Shown one piece after another: positions 23,629 through 33,023 of a DNA stretch of 44,120 nt; position 1 is the stretch's first letter; each line of letters opens with the position of its first letter. Location: positions 1-44,120 of IMG/VR virus record IMGVR_UViG_3300032285_002887; one strand, given 5' to 3'. The stretch comes from a virus. The translations under genes were made by a program, and so were the position numbers. A model generated the notes under the pieces. It had not been told where the DNA came from. It did no database searches and saw only the letters and a program-made list of their open reading frames with translations.

Positions 23629-25319
23629 TGGGCTACCTTGTCGTTGAAAACTTTGGCGCTGGACTAGACAGTCGAAAGTCGTTTTTGACAACGCCTGCCG
23701 GCGCTCTTTTGACTTGCAAAAACGCGCATATCACGCGCGGTAAGGAAATTGAAAAGCGCAAGAAGTTTGCAACGTTTGCCAATCTGCCAGCCGGAACGTT
23801 TGGCATGCACGCGGCTTCCGGAAACATTTATGTTTTTGGATCCGCCGATCTGATTCAGTCGATGCCCGATGGCGTCAATTATCAACGGTTGACGCATCCG
23901 CAAGATTCACCGATGACGGAACTGATTTTTAGCGAGTCATTCAACGGGAAAATCTACGCGATTGCCAAGTTTGCCAGCGGTGATATTTATCACTATTTCA
24001 ATCAGCAGCGCGTCACAGCATGGGATACGATAGCCTCGTCTGTGGCCGGCATCCAGGGAATTACCACGTTCCTGTCTGACCAGATCGACGCAGAACCGTC
24101 GTTTGGATCCATTGCGTCCAACAACACGATCATCATTACTGGCCCCGATGGCGTAGCATTTACCGTCACCGGATCCAACCGGATGAGCATCACGCAGTCG
24201 CAGATTTCCGATGTTGGCGTGCCTCAAAAAACCCTTGTCACGATCACGGGTACATTTCAGTCAGAAGAACAGTATTACCTCACGCTGGCGATTGGAACAT
24301 CATACAAGAAGACCTTTTCCATCACGGGGTCTTCCTCCGGAGCCGGCAAGAGCGTCAAAACGTTCGGCAAGAAAATCTACAGCACAACGCAATCCCTGAT
24401 TTATTTTTCTTCCCTGGATGATCCTACTGATTGGGAGGGAACCGGATCCGGATTCATCAACGTCCTGAACCAGGACGGCGGAGCCGAAAGCCTGACGGCA
24501 ATGGCGGTCTACCAGGGGAAGCTCGCGCTTTTTTCGCGTCGCGCCGTGCAGATTTATCAGATGGATCCAGATCCAACCAAAAACATCAACACGCAGACAT
24601 TGAGCAGCATTGGGACGTTTGCGCCCAAGAGCGTCGTTGCGTTTGGCGATGTCGATGTGTTTTTCCTGTCTGATAGCGGTGTGCGGTCGCTACGCGCGCG
24701 CGATGCTTCTAATGCGGCTACCGTGGCGGACATTGGAACGGCGATTGATACTCTGATCCAAAAGGAAATTGCCTCTGTCCAGGAGACTGTCAAAAATTCT
24801 TCTGTAGGAATCATCGAACCAACGGACGGACGGTTTTGGCTTGCGATTGGATCCAAGATTTTTGTTTTCAGCTACTTCACCGGATCCAACGTAGCCGCCT
24901 GGTCCACCTACGAAACGGGATTTTCCGTAGAGGCCATGAATTACGTCAACGGCCGCATTTACGTCCGCGGACAGAATGCCATCTACATTTACGGCGGCGT
25001 TTCCGGCAACGAGTACGATGACTGCGAGGTTGAAATCACGCTTCCGTATCTGGACGGCGGCAAGCCGGCCCATATCAAGACGATTCAGGCAATCGACATG
25101 GGCTGTGAAGGCTCCTGGGATGTGTTTATTGGAATGGACGTGGCGCAGCCGAATGCGCGTGACTACTCTGGAACCATTGAAAACTCGACCTACACGATTG
25201 GCCGGCTATTACACTTTGGGATTGGCACGCATATTGGCGCTCGCCTGGTCCACAAGTCCGCCGGTTACGCCAGGTTGAGCAATTTTGCCATCCATTACAC
25301 GATTGCAAATGCCGAATGA
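23628..25319 (+). CDS. Tail nozzle / tail tube protein B-like, 563 aa
   Basis: The product starts MGYLVVENFGAGLDSRKSFL and continues TTPAGALLTCKNAHITRGKE. That 'F-x-x-G-L-D-x-R-x-x … T-P-x-G-x-L-x-x-x-x-N-x-x-x-T-x-G' opening is typical of podovirus tail nozzle proteins with a beta-propeller (P22 gp10 or T7 gp12 roles). Many beta strands follow, with propeller-like repeats such as GVRSLRARD and GRIYVRGQNAIYIYG. It overlaps its two neighbours by one and four bases. Confidence 0.75.
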   Translation: MGYLVVENFGAGLDSRKSFLTTPAGALLTCKNAHITRGKEIEKRKKFATFANLPAGTFGMHAASGNIYVFGSADLIQSMPDGVNYQRLTHPQDSPMTELIFSESFNGKIYAIAKFASGDIYHYFNQQRVTAWDTIASSVAGIQGITTFLSDQIDAEPSFGSIASNNTIIITGPDGVAFTVTGSNRMSITQSQISDVGVPQKTLVTITGTFQSEEQYYLTLAIGTSYKKTFSITGSSSGAGKSVKTFGKKIYSTTQSLIYFSSLDDPTDWEGTGSGFINVLNQDGGAESLTAMAVYQGKLALFSRRAVQIYQMDPDPTKNINTQTLSSIGTFAPKSVVAFGDVDVFFLSDSGVRSLRARDASNAATVADIGTAIDTLIQKEIASVQETVKNSSVGIIEPTDGRFWLAIGSKIFVFSYFTGSNVAAWSTYETGFSVEAMNYVNGRIYVRGQNAIYIYGGVSGNEYDDCEVEITLPYLDGGKPAHIKTIQAIDMGCEGSWDVFIGMDVAQPNARDYSGTIENSTYTIGRLLHFGIGTHIGARLVHKSAGYARLSNFAIHYTIANAE

Positions 25320-25780
25320 CCGAACTGCGTCCATTGGCATACGAGGATGTCCTGTACGTTGCGCAGAACATGCGCCAGGCCGACAAGGACGAGATTTACG
25401 CTACGCGGTGGAATGACAGCGCAGAGCAGCTGGCGGCCGATGCCATGCTGGTCCCGCAAATGTGTTGGACGGCCTGCAAGGATGGCCGGCCGGTTGCCGC
25501 GTTTGGGGCTATTCCTATTCATCCTGGCGTCTGGACTGTCTGGATGTTTGCCACAGACGAATGGCCGTCTGTCGCGCTCTTGGTGACGCGCCATATCATC
25601 AAGAAAATGATGCCGTCCATCAAAACCGGAAGCAAAACGTTCAAGCGAGGTGAATGCAAGTCGCATTCCCTACACCATGTAGCTCACAGATGGCTTGAAT
25701 ATCTTGGCGCAAGCAAAGAATCTATTGCATACAAATACGGCAAGAACGGAGAAAATTTCTTCGTCTTTGCGTGGCTTTAA
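25316..25780 (+). CDS. T7 gp13-like acetyltransferase-fold protein, 154 aa
   Basis: The sequence starts MTELRPLAYEDVLYVAQNMR and continues with QMCWTACKDGRPVAAFGAIP, a GNAT-like strand-turn-strand, and ends with RWLEYLGASKES and NFFVFAW. This matches the DUF2833/T7 gp13 pattern, a protein needed for internal virion proteins in T7 and common before ejection protein genes. A free acetyltransferase activity is unproven. It overlaps the stop of the nozzle gene (ATGA). Confidence 0.75.
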   Translation: MTELRPLAYEDVLYVAQNMRQADKDEIYATRWNDSAEQLAADAMLVPQMCWTACKDGRPVAAFGAIPIHPGVWTVWMFATDEWPSVALLVTRHIIKKMMPSIKTGSKTFKRGECKSHSLHHVAHRWLEYLGASKESIAYKYGKNGENFFVFAWL

Positions 25781-25799
25781 CTCAAAAACTCCACCTTCA

Positions 25800-26528
25800 A
25801 TGTGCTTTTCTAGCGGATCCGGATCTCAAAATACTTCAGCAAGCGATGCCGCTAATGCTGCCGCTATTGCCAGACAAAACGAGTTATTCAGCCAACAGCT
25901 TGCCGATCAACAGAGGCAAGCCGCAGAAGCACGCCGGATAGCAGGAGAAAAGACCGCAAGGCTCAAGGCCGGAATGGCAAATATCGAAAACGGGTTTGCT
26001 CAGTACGACAACAATTACTTTAACGGGTTCGCAGACAAGTATCAAAACTACTACAACCCCCAGCTTCAAGATCAATACGACCAGGCCAAGAAACAGCTTC
26101 AATTCGGCCTTGCGCGAGCCGGAATTTCTCAGTCAAAGGCAGCCGGCGAAGAAATGGCAAAGCTGGACAAGCAATATGGCATGAAGCGCCAGGATGTGAT
26201 CAACGGCGCGCAAAACTACGCCAACCAGGCCAGGACGCAGATTGAAAATCAGAGGTCAGGTTTATTAAATCAGCTGTCTGCAACCGGCGGCGAGGAAGCT
26301 ACGGCCGGCGCATTCCTTGGCAAGGGCAATGGCAATTCCGTTGGAAGCCTTCCGATTCAAGCGCCTCAAATGCAGCAATTCTCCGCCCTGGGTGATTTGT
26401 TTGGAAATCTTTCGCAAGTTGCCGTGAATGACACCCGCGTTGCTAATGCTATGGGAAATAACGGATTGCTTCAGAGTGCTTTCCGCGGCGGTTCCAAAAA
26501 CAACAACGCTTCCAGTTATATCAATTAA
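25800..26528 (+). CDS. Internal virion (ejection) protein candidate, 242 aa
   Basis: The product starts MCFSSGSGSQNTSASDAANA and is Ala/Gln/Asn-rich and helical, with a Tyr/Asn stretch (YDNNYFNGFADKYQNYYNPQ). It then has LQFGLARAGISQSKAAGEE and GEEATAGAF, common in podovirus gp14-class proteins. An MC start is shared with the gene at 27553. It lies in the block that in T7 encodes the inner-core proteins released into the host envelope. The start at 25800 is preferred to an in-frame ATG at 25695 within the preceding gene. Confidence 0.65.
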   Translation: MCFSSGSGSQNTSASDAANAAAIARQNELFSQQLADQQRQAAEARRIAGEKTARLKAGMANIENGFAQYDNNYFNGFADKYQNYYNPQLQDQYDQAKKQLQFGLARAGISQSKAAGEEMAKLDKQYGMKRQDVINGAQNYANQARTQIENQRSGLLNQLSATGGEEATAGAFLGKGNGNSVGSLPIQAPQMQQFSALGDLFGNLSQVAVNDTRVANAMGNNGLLQSAFRGGSKNNNASSYIN

Positions 26529-26531
26529 GTC

Positions 26532-27548
26532 ATGTCAACAGTTTTCAGAGTTGACGATGAAATTAAAAAAGCAGGCGATGCTTTAACGGGGCAACATGCG
26601 GCCGCTGCTACGTCGCAATCGTATCTCAATAATTATTTGCAGAAAGCAAATGATTCTTTTGCGCAAATTGCAAAAAAATGGATGTTGCCAGGAACTTCTC
26701 CGGCACAATTAAAAACAGAACAAGATTTAATAGATGCGGTAAGTGGCATTAAATCGTATGGGTACACTCAAGATGCTGACGCGTTTGAAAAAGCCTTTGT
26801 AACTCCATATAAAGAAGAAAATAAAAAATTCAAATCTTTAAGTAATTACACAACGCTTGATAATAATTTATCTAAATTAAAATCTCAAAAAGCTGTAATT
26901 GATCCAAACATTGAATCGGCTCAAAAATCAGTTGCCGATTTGTTTGCTGCAAATCCTGAAACAATTTTTGATCCGTATCAACAGAATTACATAAGCGGAT
27001 ACCTTGGAAGGCTTGATCAATTCCGGCCTGAAGCTGAACAACAGGCCAAGTTTGCCAGTTATCGGCAGGGGGTTTCCGACGGATCTGTTTCAAGGCAGGT
27101 CAATCCTACCGTGCAAGGAATCTACGACACGGCAAAAAAGAAATACACGGATGAGGGTGATTCTGTGTTTTCAGCCATCAAAGGCGATTATCGGAATACG
27201 CAAAACGATTACGCTACCCGATATAGCTCGCCTACGTTTGATCAGATGCCGGCGCTTAATCCGTTGTTTCCGGCGCTAGAGACATCAAATGCCAACAACG
27301 CAATCAATACGCTTAGGACCCGTGCTTCTGACATCCTTCCGAACATTAACGGAATGACCAATCCGTTCCTGGGAGCAAAGATCGGCGCGCAGCTTCCAAC
27401 CATTAGCGCGCAGAAATCCGCTGCTTCCCCGATTACTGGAGTAAATATCCAAAATCCGTATCAGCCAATTATCCCGCAATCCAACAAGATTTTTCCAAAT
27501 TTTACTGGCGCTCAAACGAGCGGCCAATCATCATCTTTCGTGAAATAA
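26532..27548 (+). CDS. Virion-associated protein, 338 aa
   Basis: The product starts MSTVFRVDDEIKKAGDALTG, is helical for about 200 residues and then Asn/Pro/Ser-rich. No domain is recognised. The first 530 bases are markedly AT-rich (many AAA/TTA codons) compared with the rest and with neighbouring genes, suggesting separate ancestry. Its position among ejection-type genes suggests a minor virion role. Confidence 0.6.
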   Translation: MSTVFRVDDEIKKAGDALTGQHAAAATSQSYLNNYLQKANDSFAQIAKKWMLPGTSPAQLKTEQDLIDAVSGIKSYGYTQDADAFEKAFVTPYKEENKKFKSLSNYTTLDNNLSKLKSQKAVIDPNIESAQKSVADLFAANPETIFDPYQQNYISGYLGRLDQFRPEAEQQAKFASYRQGVSDGSVSRQVNPTVQGIYDTAKKKYTDEGDSVFSAIKGDYRNTQNDYATRYSSPTFDQMPALNPLFPALETSNANNAINTLRTRASDILPNINGMTNPFLGAKIGAQLPTISAQKSAASPITGVNIQNPYQPIIPQSNKIFPNFTGAQTSGQSSSFVK

Positions 27549-27552
27549 AACC

Positions 27553-28488
27553 ATGTGTGATCCTACAGGCGGCATAGCAACAACAGCGATTCTGGCAGCT
27601 GCCAGCACGGGCGCTAATTACATGGCGTCGCAGCAGCAGCAAAGCGCCATGCGCGGCGCGCAAAACGCAGCAGATCAGCGTATGGCTGGAATCATTACGC
27701 GTGATTCAATGGCCAATTTCAACGCCGCTCAGCAGGAAGCGTCGCGCAATCGCCAGCTGCTTGACGCTGAAAACGAGCGTCAGAAGCAATTTGCGCAGCA
27801 AACACAGGCCCTTCAAAACGAATCTATCCGCCGCAACTCTTCGGATAGCATGAATCAGCTTTTGGCCAACGAAACGGCCCAGGGAGAGCAGCGCTACGCG
27901 CCGGCCGCAAACATTGCCGCTGAATCAGCCATGCCCATTGCCTCCGCTGGTGGCAACGCCTCAGACACAACCAGGGTTGTCGCAGACAGCATGAAGAATC
28001 AGCTTTCCAAAGCCTCTGAATATCTCAGAGGACTTGGAAATGCCAGGGCCGGCATGGATGCTTTTGGAAATACGATGCTTGATCAGAATATCGCCATGCA
28101 AAGAGCCAACGGCCAGATCGGCAAGATTGGATCAATGGCCGATATTTCCCGTAATGCTTACAATTCCGAATACGGCGCATCCAACAATATGTCGAATCTT
28201 GCTTACGCGAATATCGGCCGTAATACCGGATACGATGCGCAGGCCGCAAACGTAGCTGCGCAGAGTGGCTACAACAACGCCCAGGCGTCCGGACAGAACA
28301 TGCAGACACTTGGCTCGCTGCTTGGAAGTGCTTCACAGATCGCCGGCATGTACGGTTCGGCTAACGGATGGCAAAATCCGACGCTCGCCAAGAATCGCGC
28401 GCTTTTGGCCAACGCCAGCGCAAATACGCAGACAATTCCTGGGTATCAGCCTCAATCAATCTCCAGCCGGCCGGTAATTATCAGATAA
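27553..28488 (+). CDS. T7 gp14-like internal virion protein, 311 aa
   Basis: The start MCDPTGGIATTAILAAASTG is a short hydrophobic helix after an MC, as in T7 gp14 (MCWMAAIP…). A long Gln/Ala/Asn/Met-rich helical region follows (QQSAMRGAQNAADQRMAGII, then QQEASRNRQLLDAENERQKQ). T7 gp14 forms the outer-membrane pore of the ejected channel. The C-terminal 60 residues contain QNMQTLGSLLGSASQIAGMY, a second hydrophobic patch. Confidence 0.7.
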   Translation: MCDPTGGIATTAILAAASTGANYMASQQQQSAMRGAQNAADQRMAGIITRDSMANFNAAQQEASRNRQLLDAENERQKQFAQQTQALQNESIRRNSSDSMNQLLANETAQGEQRYAPAANIAAESAMPIASAGGNASDTTRVVADSMKNQLSKASEYLRGLGNARAGMDAFGNTMLDQNIAMQRANGQIGKIGSMADISRNAYNSEYGASNNMSNLAYANIGRNTGYDAQAANVAAQSGYNNAQASGQNMQTLGSLLGSASQIAGMYGSANGWQNPTLAKNRALLANASANTQTIPGYQPQSISSRPVIIR

Positions 28489-28492
28489 TCCC

Positions 28493-30025
28493 ATGCCCTA
28501 TCCCGTTTACCCCGTCCAGAATCAGACTGCGCAGCAGTTAGCGAATATCGGCTCCAATCTTGGAGTCGCCATGTTCGGTGATGCTAACAGCATGATGCGC
28601 CGATCCCAGCTTGACCAGGATCTCAAATTTAAGCAGCTACAGCTTGATTTGAAGCGTCAAGAGCTTGGAATGCACGGAAAGGTTTGGGATAGCGAAGTAG
28701 CCAAAAATGAAGCGCAGACAGGGGGATTCACTTCTAAAAATCAAGGTGCGTCTGATTTGGCTGATGTCATTTCTAATTCCGCTATCGTCAATCAGGACGG
28801 CACCGTTACGATTGATCCGCACAAAATGGGATTCATGGCCGGCGCTGCCATGCGCGCTAATCCTAGTGGAAACGTAGCTCAGGTACTTCAGGGACTTGTC
28901 GGACTTAGCATCCAGCAGCGTCCTGGAGCTACAGAGGACCAATATCGCCAGGCCGCGGCCATCCAGGGCAAAATGCCTTCAGAGAATACAGCTTTTACGA
29001 CTGGCCAGGCCACGGCATTGCAGAAGCCGATTCAGATTTCTGGATCTACGACGGGAATCATTGCTCCTCCCAATAGCCCTTACAATCAGGGCATTCAAGA
29101 GCTTGGCAATCAGATAAACGCCAGGAATCAGGAACAGACAAACCCGCCTGCGCTTTTGCCCAACGGAGCCGGAAATCCTGTTTACACTCCCAATGGTGCG
29201 CCCACTCCGATGCCTTCTCTTGCTCCGGCTGGATCCCCGATGCCTGCATCAGACCCTAATGGATTGACATCCGTGGATTCTGCGCAGCGTGGCGCGGCTC
29301 CCGTATCTGTCGCCAATGCGTTTCCTGTATCGCATACCGGAGCGTCTGTGGCGCTTCCTGGCAAAAGCGGCTCCGCCGCTTCCTGGGGTACTGCGTCGAG
29401 CAGCGCCAAGGACGCAAAAGAATACTCCGGCAATTCAGACAGAGAATCAGACGTTGCCGCCAAAGCGCAAAGCCTTTTGGACACCGGCGCTTACAAATTG
29501 GCTCATGTTCCTGGCGGCGGCATTCCTGCCGTTGAAGGACTGAGTAAATTCTTAGTTTCGCAGACAGACACCAAAAAGCGCGATTCAATTATGCAACTTC
29601 AATCGCTTATGACAAGCGATTGGCTTGATAAATCGACCATTATGAAAGGCGCGCTGACGGAAGCCGAAGGCGCTGAATTGCGTAAAGATCATCCGCATTT
29701 TGGAGATGATCCTGAAGTCATCAAATCATGGCTGCAACGCGTTGCGTATCTGCATGATATGCACTCTGCAATGAACAATGCCAATTTTGACAGGACCGTC
29801 AAAAGGCAACCGCCTGTCAATCCAATGCAATTCAAGCAGGCATACGTTCAAGCGCATCGCCCGCCTTCAAACATGATTATTCATTTCGGCAGCGGTGATG
29901 GTAATTCCGGATTGGCCAATACAGTTTCCAGCCCTGGAGGGCCTGCCGTTGGAACGGTTGAAGACGGACACGTTTTTGTTGGCGGAGATCCGGCGAATCC
30001 TGCAAGCTGGCGTCCAGTTCAATAA
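28493..30025 (+). CDS. Ejection-type virion protein, 510 aa
   Basis: The product starts MPYPVYPVQNQTAQQLANIG. The N-terminal 90 residues are helical (FKQLQLDLKRQELGMHGKVW), the middle is Pro/Asn/Ala-rich, and the last 170 residues include DLADVISNSA-like and DWLDKSTIMKGALTEAEGAE helices. No enzyme motif is visible; a transglycosylase Glu motif was looked for and not found. By order it would stand for T7 gp15. The name is inference from position. Confidence 0.6.
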   Translation: MPYPVYPVQNQTAQQLANIGSNLGVAMFGDANSMMRRSQLDQDLKFKQLQLDLKRQELGMHGKVWDSEVAKNEAQTGGFTSKNQGASDLADVISNSAIVNQDGTVTIDPHKMGFMAGAAMRANPSGNVAQVLQGLVGLSIQQRPGATEDQYRQAAAIQGKMPSENTAFTTGQATALQKPIQISGSTTGIIAPPNSPYNQGIQELGNQINARNQEQTNPPALLPNGAGNPVYTPNGAPTPMPSLAPAGSPMPASDPNGLTSVDSAQRGAAPVSVANAFPVSHTGASVALPGKSGSAASWGTASSSAKDAKEYSGNSDRESDVAAKAQSLLDTGAYKLAHVPGGGIPAVEGLSKFLVSQTDTKKRDSIMQLQSLMTSDWLDKSTIMKGALTEAEGAELRKDHPHFGDDPEVIKSWLQRVAYLHDMHSAMNNANFDRTVKRQPPVNPMQFKQAYVQAHRPPSNMIIHFGSGDGNSGLANTVSSPGGPAVGTVEDGHVFVGGDPANPASWRPVQ

Positions 30026-30027
30026 CC

Positions 30028-32997
30028 ATGCCTAATCCCTGGGAAAAATACGCCGCTCAACAAGACAGCGGACCGTGGTCGAAATATCAATCTCCCACGC
30101 AATCATTTGCCAGTAATCAACCGCCCGCGCTTGGGTCGCAGGAAATTTCTGATTCAATCACGTCCTTACCTGAAGAAGTAGCGCATAAAATCGGCGTTGC
30201 AGCGCGTCCGTGGGGCGCGCTAGGCGCTGCCATGACGGCCGGAGGAGTAAGCGGCGGAGTCGTTGGAGGGCTAACAACTGGCCCCGCTGGAATTATACCA
30301 GGCGCTTTAGCCGGCGCGCCGATGGGCGCTGTTGCTTATGGCGGCGCGCATTTGGCCGACCTTCCGGTCATGGCCGTCAATGGTATTGGTAGCCTTTTTG
30401 GGTACAACCCAGGCATTCCGTATCCAGGAGCAACGTTTGACGAATTCGTCAACAATCACCTTAATCCGCTTCCGGAGCCGGTAACGACCGCAGACAAGTA
30501 TCTCGCCGCTACGTCAGGTGGCATTAAAGATGCCGTTGCCGGCAACAAGGTTGGCAAGTTTATGGAAGCCGGTCAGGCCCTTGGTCCTGTGTTTCAGAAA
30601 ATCGGTACAGCCATGTCTGATGCGCCTGGCAAAAATATGGTCATGGGCGGTACTAGCGGCGCTGGCGCGCAGTTTGGTGACGATGCCACGGATGGTTCAA
30701 CGGTTGGAAAAATCGGAGGAGCCGTCTTACCTGTTGTCGCTATGGGCGCAACCACGGGGCTAACTCGTCGCCTTGTAAACTCTTCTGGTGGGTACAGACG
30801 AGGATTCATGGGAAGAGGCGAGGATGTCGTCATGCAAAATGGCGAAACAATTCCTGCTTCCTGGGGATTCACCGGAGGAAGGTTGGAAAACGCGCGTCAG
30901 ATGGCGCAAAATCAAGTCCAGGATCAATTACAGAACACCATTTCAAAAGCCGGAGGTTCGGTCGCGGATGTTGTTTCGGAGCTAGACAAATCCGCCGCGC
31001 TAGATGGAGAAGGATTCCAGCGTACATCCGGAGCGGCTTCCAAAAACCAAGGCCTTACGATGGTCGAGAACGGATTGTATCAGTCTGATCCCGCCATGCG
31101 CGCGCGCTACGAAAACAACATGCGTTCCGTCAGCGGGTCGGTCAACAATGCCGTTCAGCCGGTTGGCGCACCCATTCAGGAATCGCAAGGATTCTTTAGC
31201 CGCTTCCTTTCCAATCAGGCTAGGGCCGCTGAACGAAACGCGCAGCGTTTTGACGTTGACATGAACCGCGCCAATAAAAACTTGGCGCAGAAACAAGCCG
31301 AAATCACCAGCAGCGCGTCTTCAGACCAGCAGACAGGCGCATCTATTGCGGCCAGGAAAGAAGCCGGCAATATGATGAACGACGAGCAGGCGGCTTATCG
31401 CAAGCTGTACGCTGCCGTCCCCCGCGACACGCCGATTGAATTCAACAACTCCATCGAAAAAGGCGTGGAGGCATTGAAAGAGCATGGCGCAAATGCCGCC
31501 GTGGATCCTTCTATCAGCGCTGCGAGGTCGAGAATTGAAACCATGATCAAGGCTCGCAGCGCGGAGCCGGTCACGAATTTTGGAGAAATCGAATCTGACC
31601 TCAAGATCGTCAATAGCCTTATCAAGCAGGCAAGCAACGCCGGCCAAGACCAGGCCGTGCGGCTTTATTCCATGTTCGAGGAAGGCATTGTTGCAGACAT
31701 CGAAGCCGGCGGAGCGGCCAGTCCCGCATTGAAGCAGGCCAACGGCGCATTCCGTACCTTCAAAGAGCGCTGGAGCAACGGCGTAGCCGGCGAAGCTCTG
31801 GACAAGAATTCATTGCCCTCAGAGACGTTAAACAAATACATGGCATCCCCTGAAGGCGCCACCCAATACAGCCAAACCGTCGGGGCGACTCCGGCCGGCA
31901 AAGAATCTGCTTCGCGCTACTTGTCTGCAAGCGTGGCCCGTGCTTCTGGACAAAATCCCACCAAGGAATCTGTAACGGCGGCGATTAGCAAAAATCCCGC
32001 GATTTCTACGTTTCCTAAAGTCAAAGCAGCGCAAGAAGCCAAGGCTACTCAGATCGGCGCTGCCACCAAGATGCAGGCCAACAGGCAGGGCCAGCTTGAG
32101 CAAATGCAGGCTGATGCCGCTGCCGCTCAGAAGAAAGCCACGACTAGCCTTCCCGCCAAGTACGCCAAGGGCAGCGAGGACAGCGCTGTGTCGGCTATTG
32201 AAACTGCTTTGGGCAGCAATGATTCCACCTCTGCTATCAATGAACTAGTCAAAACAGCCAAGGCTGATCGGTCCGGAAAGTCAATGGAAGGGCTGAAAAA
32301 CGCCGCTCGCAAATACCTTTCCCAAAAGCTCTTCAATAAAACCAACGCTGCTGCCAAAAATGAAGTATCGGCTGTCACCAACGAAGACTTGCCGACTTCT
32401 ATGGCCAAAATGGGCGATGTCCTCAACGAGGACGGCACCATTATGAAGAACATGCGGAAGCTGCTTACGCCTGATGAAATTCAGACGCTTCAGACAAATT
32501 ACCGCCGCTTGGAAATGGGTACCAGGATCCGCAAAGCCGGCCTGGGAGGATCCGCTACCGCGCCAAACGAATCAGACAAAGCCGTCTTGGAAAACCTGGT
32601 AAAGGGATACACAAACATCAATGCGTTGCAGGATCTCAAGACGGCCAAAACGATGTTGCAGGATCTCAAGACGATTGCCGGATCTGCTTTTACGAACAGC
32701 CGCGTCAACGACATCATCAATGACACGCGCTTACAGGCATTTTTAGACCCTGACAAAATGAAGCAACTGCTTCTGCGTCCTACTCCCCAAAATTGGAAAC
32801 GCACGTCCTGGGCGCGCCAGCAAATGAATATCCTGGCGCAGGAAATCAACCGCAAGCCCGATGACGAATCTAATACACCTCCTGCAACTGCGCCGGCTGC
32901 AAAGCCGAAAGCGACGCCTGCGGCGACTCCGGCTGCTCAATCTTCCTCCAAGCGCATGCGATGGAATCCCGACACAGGAAAACTTGAGCCAATCTAA
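30028..32997 (+). CDS. Large ejection-type virion protein, 989 aa
   Basis: The N-terminus carries two PWxKY repeats (NPWEKYA, GPWSKYQ), a motif often seen at the start of phage DNA-injection proteins. Residues about 60-120 are Gly/Ala-rich and hydrophobic (GGVSGGVVGGLTTGPAGIIP), long enough to cross a membrane. The remaining 850 residues are helical, with coiled-coil stretches and Ala/Lys/Gln-rich segments, ending in a Pro/Ala/Thr linker and SSSKRMRWNPDTGKLEPI. It is probably the main inner-core protein. No lytic enzyme motif was seen. Confidence 0.68.
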   Translation: MPNPWEKYAAQQDSGPWSKYQSPTQSFASNQPPALGSQEISDSITSLPEEVAHKIGVAARPWGALGAAMTAGGVSGGVVGGLTTGPAGIIPGALAGAPMGAVAYGGAHLADLPVMAVNGIGSLFGYNPGIPYPGATFDEFVNNHLNPLPEPVTTADKYLAATSGGIKDAVAGNKVGKFMEAGQALGPVFQKIGTAMSDAPGKNMVMGGTSGAGAQFGDDATDGSTVGKIGGAVLPVVAMGATTGLTRRLVNSSGGYRRGFMGRGEDVVMQNGETIPASWGFTGGRLENARQMAQNQVQDQLQNTISKAGGSVADVVSELDKSAALDGEGFQRTSGAASKNQGLTMVENGLYQSDPAMRARYENNMRSVSGSVNNAVQPVGAPIQESQGFFSRFLSNQARAAERNAQRFDVDMNRANKNLAQKQAEITSSASSDQQTGASIAARKEAGNMMNDEQAAYRKLYAAVPRDTPIEFNNSIEKGVEALKEHGANAAVDPSISAARSRIETMIKARSAEPVTNFGEIESDLKIVNSLIKQASNAGQDQAVRLYSMFEEGIVADIEAGGAASPALKQANGAFRTFKERWSNGVAGEALDKNSLPSETLNKYMASPEGATQYSQTVGATPAGKESASRYLSASVARASGQNPTKESVTAAISKNPAISTFPKVKAAQEAKATQIGAATKMQANRQGQLEQMQADAAAAQKKATTSLPAKYAKGSEDSAVSAIETALGSNDSTSAINELVKTAKADRSGKSMEGLKNAARKYLSQKLFNKTNAAAKNEVSAVTNEDLPTSMAKMGDVLNEDGTIMKNMRKLLTPDEIQTLQTNYRRLEMGTRIRKAGLGGSATAPNESDKAVLENLVKGYTNINALQDLKTAKTMLQDLKTIAGSAFTNSRVNDIINDTRLQAFLDPDKMKQLLLRPTPQNWKRTSWARQQMNILAQEINRKPDDESNTPPATAPAAKPKATPAATPAAQSSSKRMRWNPDTGKLEPI

Positions 32998-33023
32998 GCA
33001 GCGCAACAGTTTATTGAAAAATA

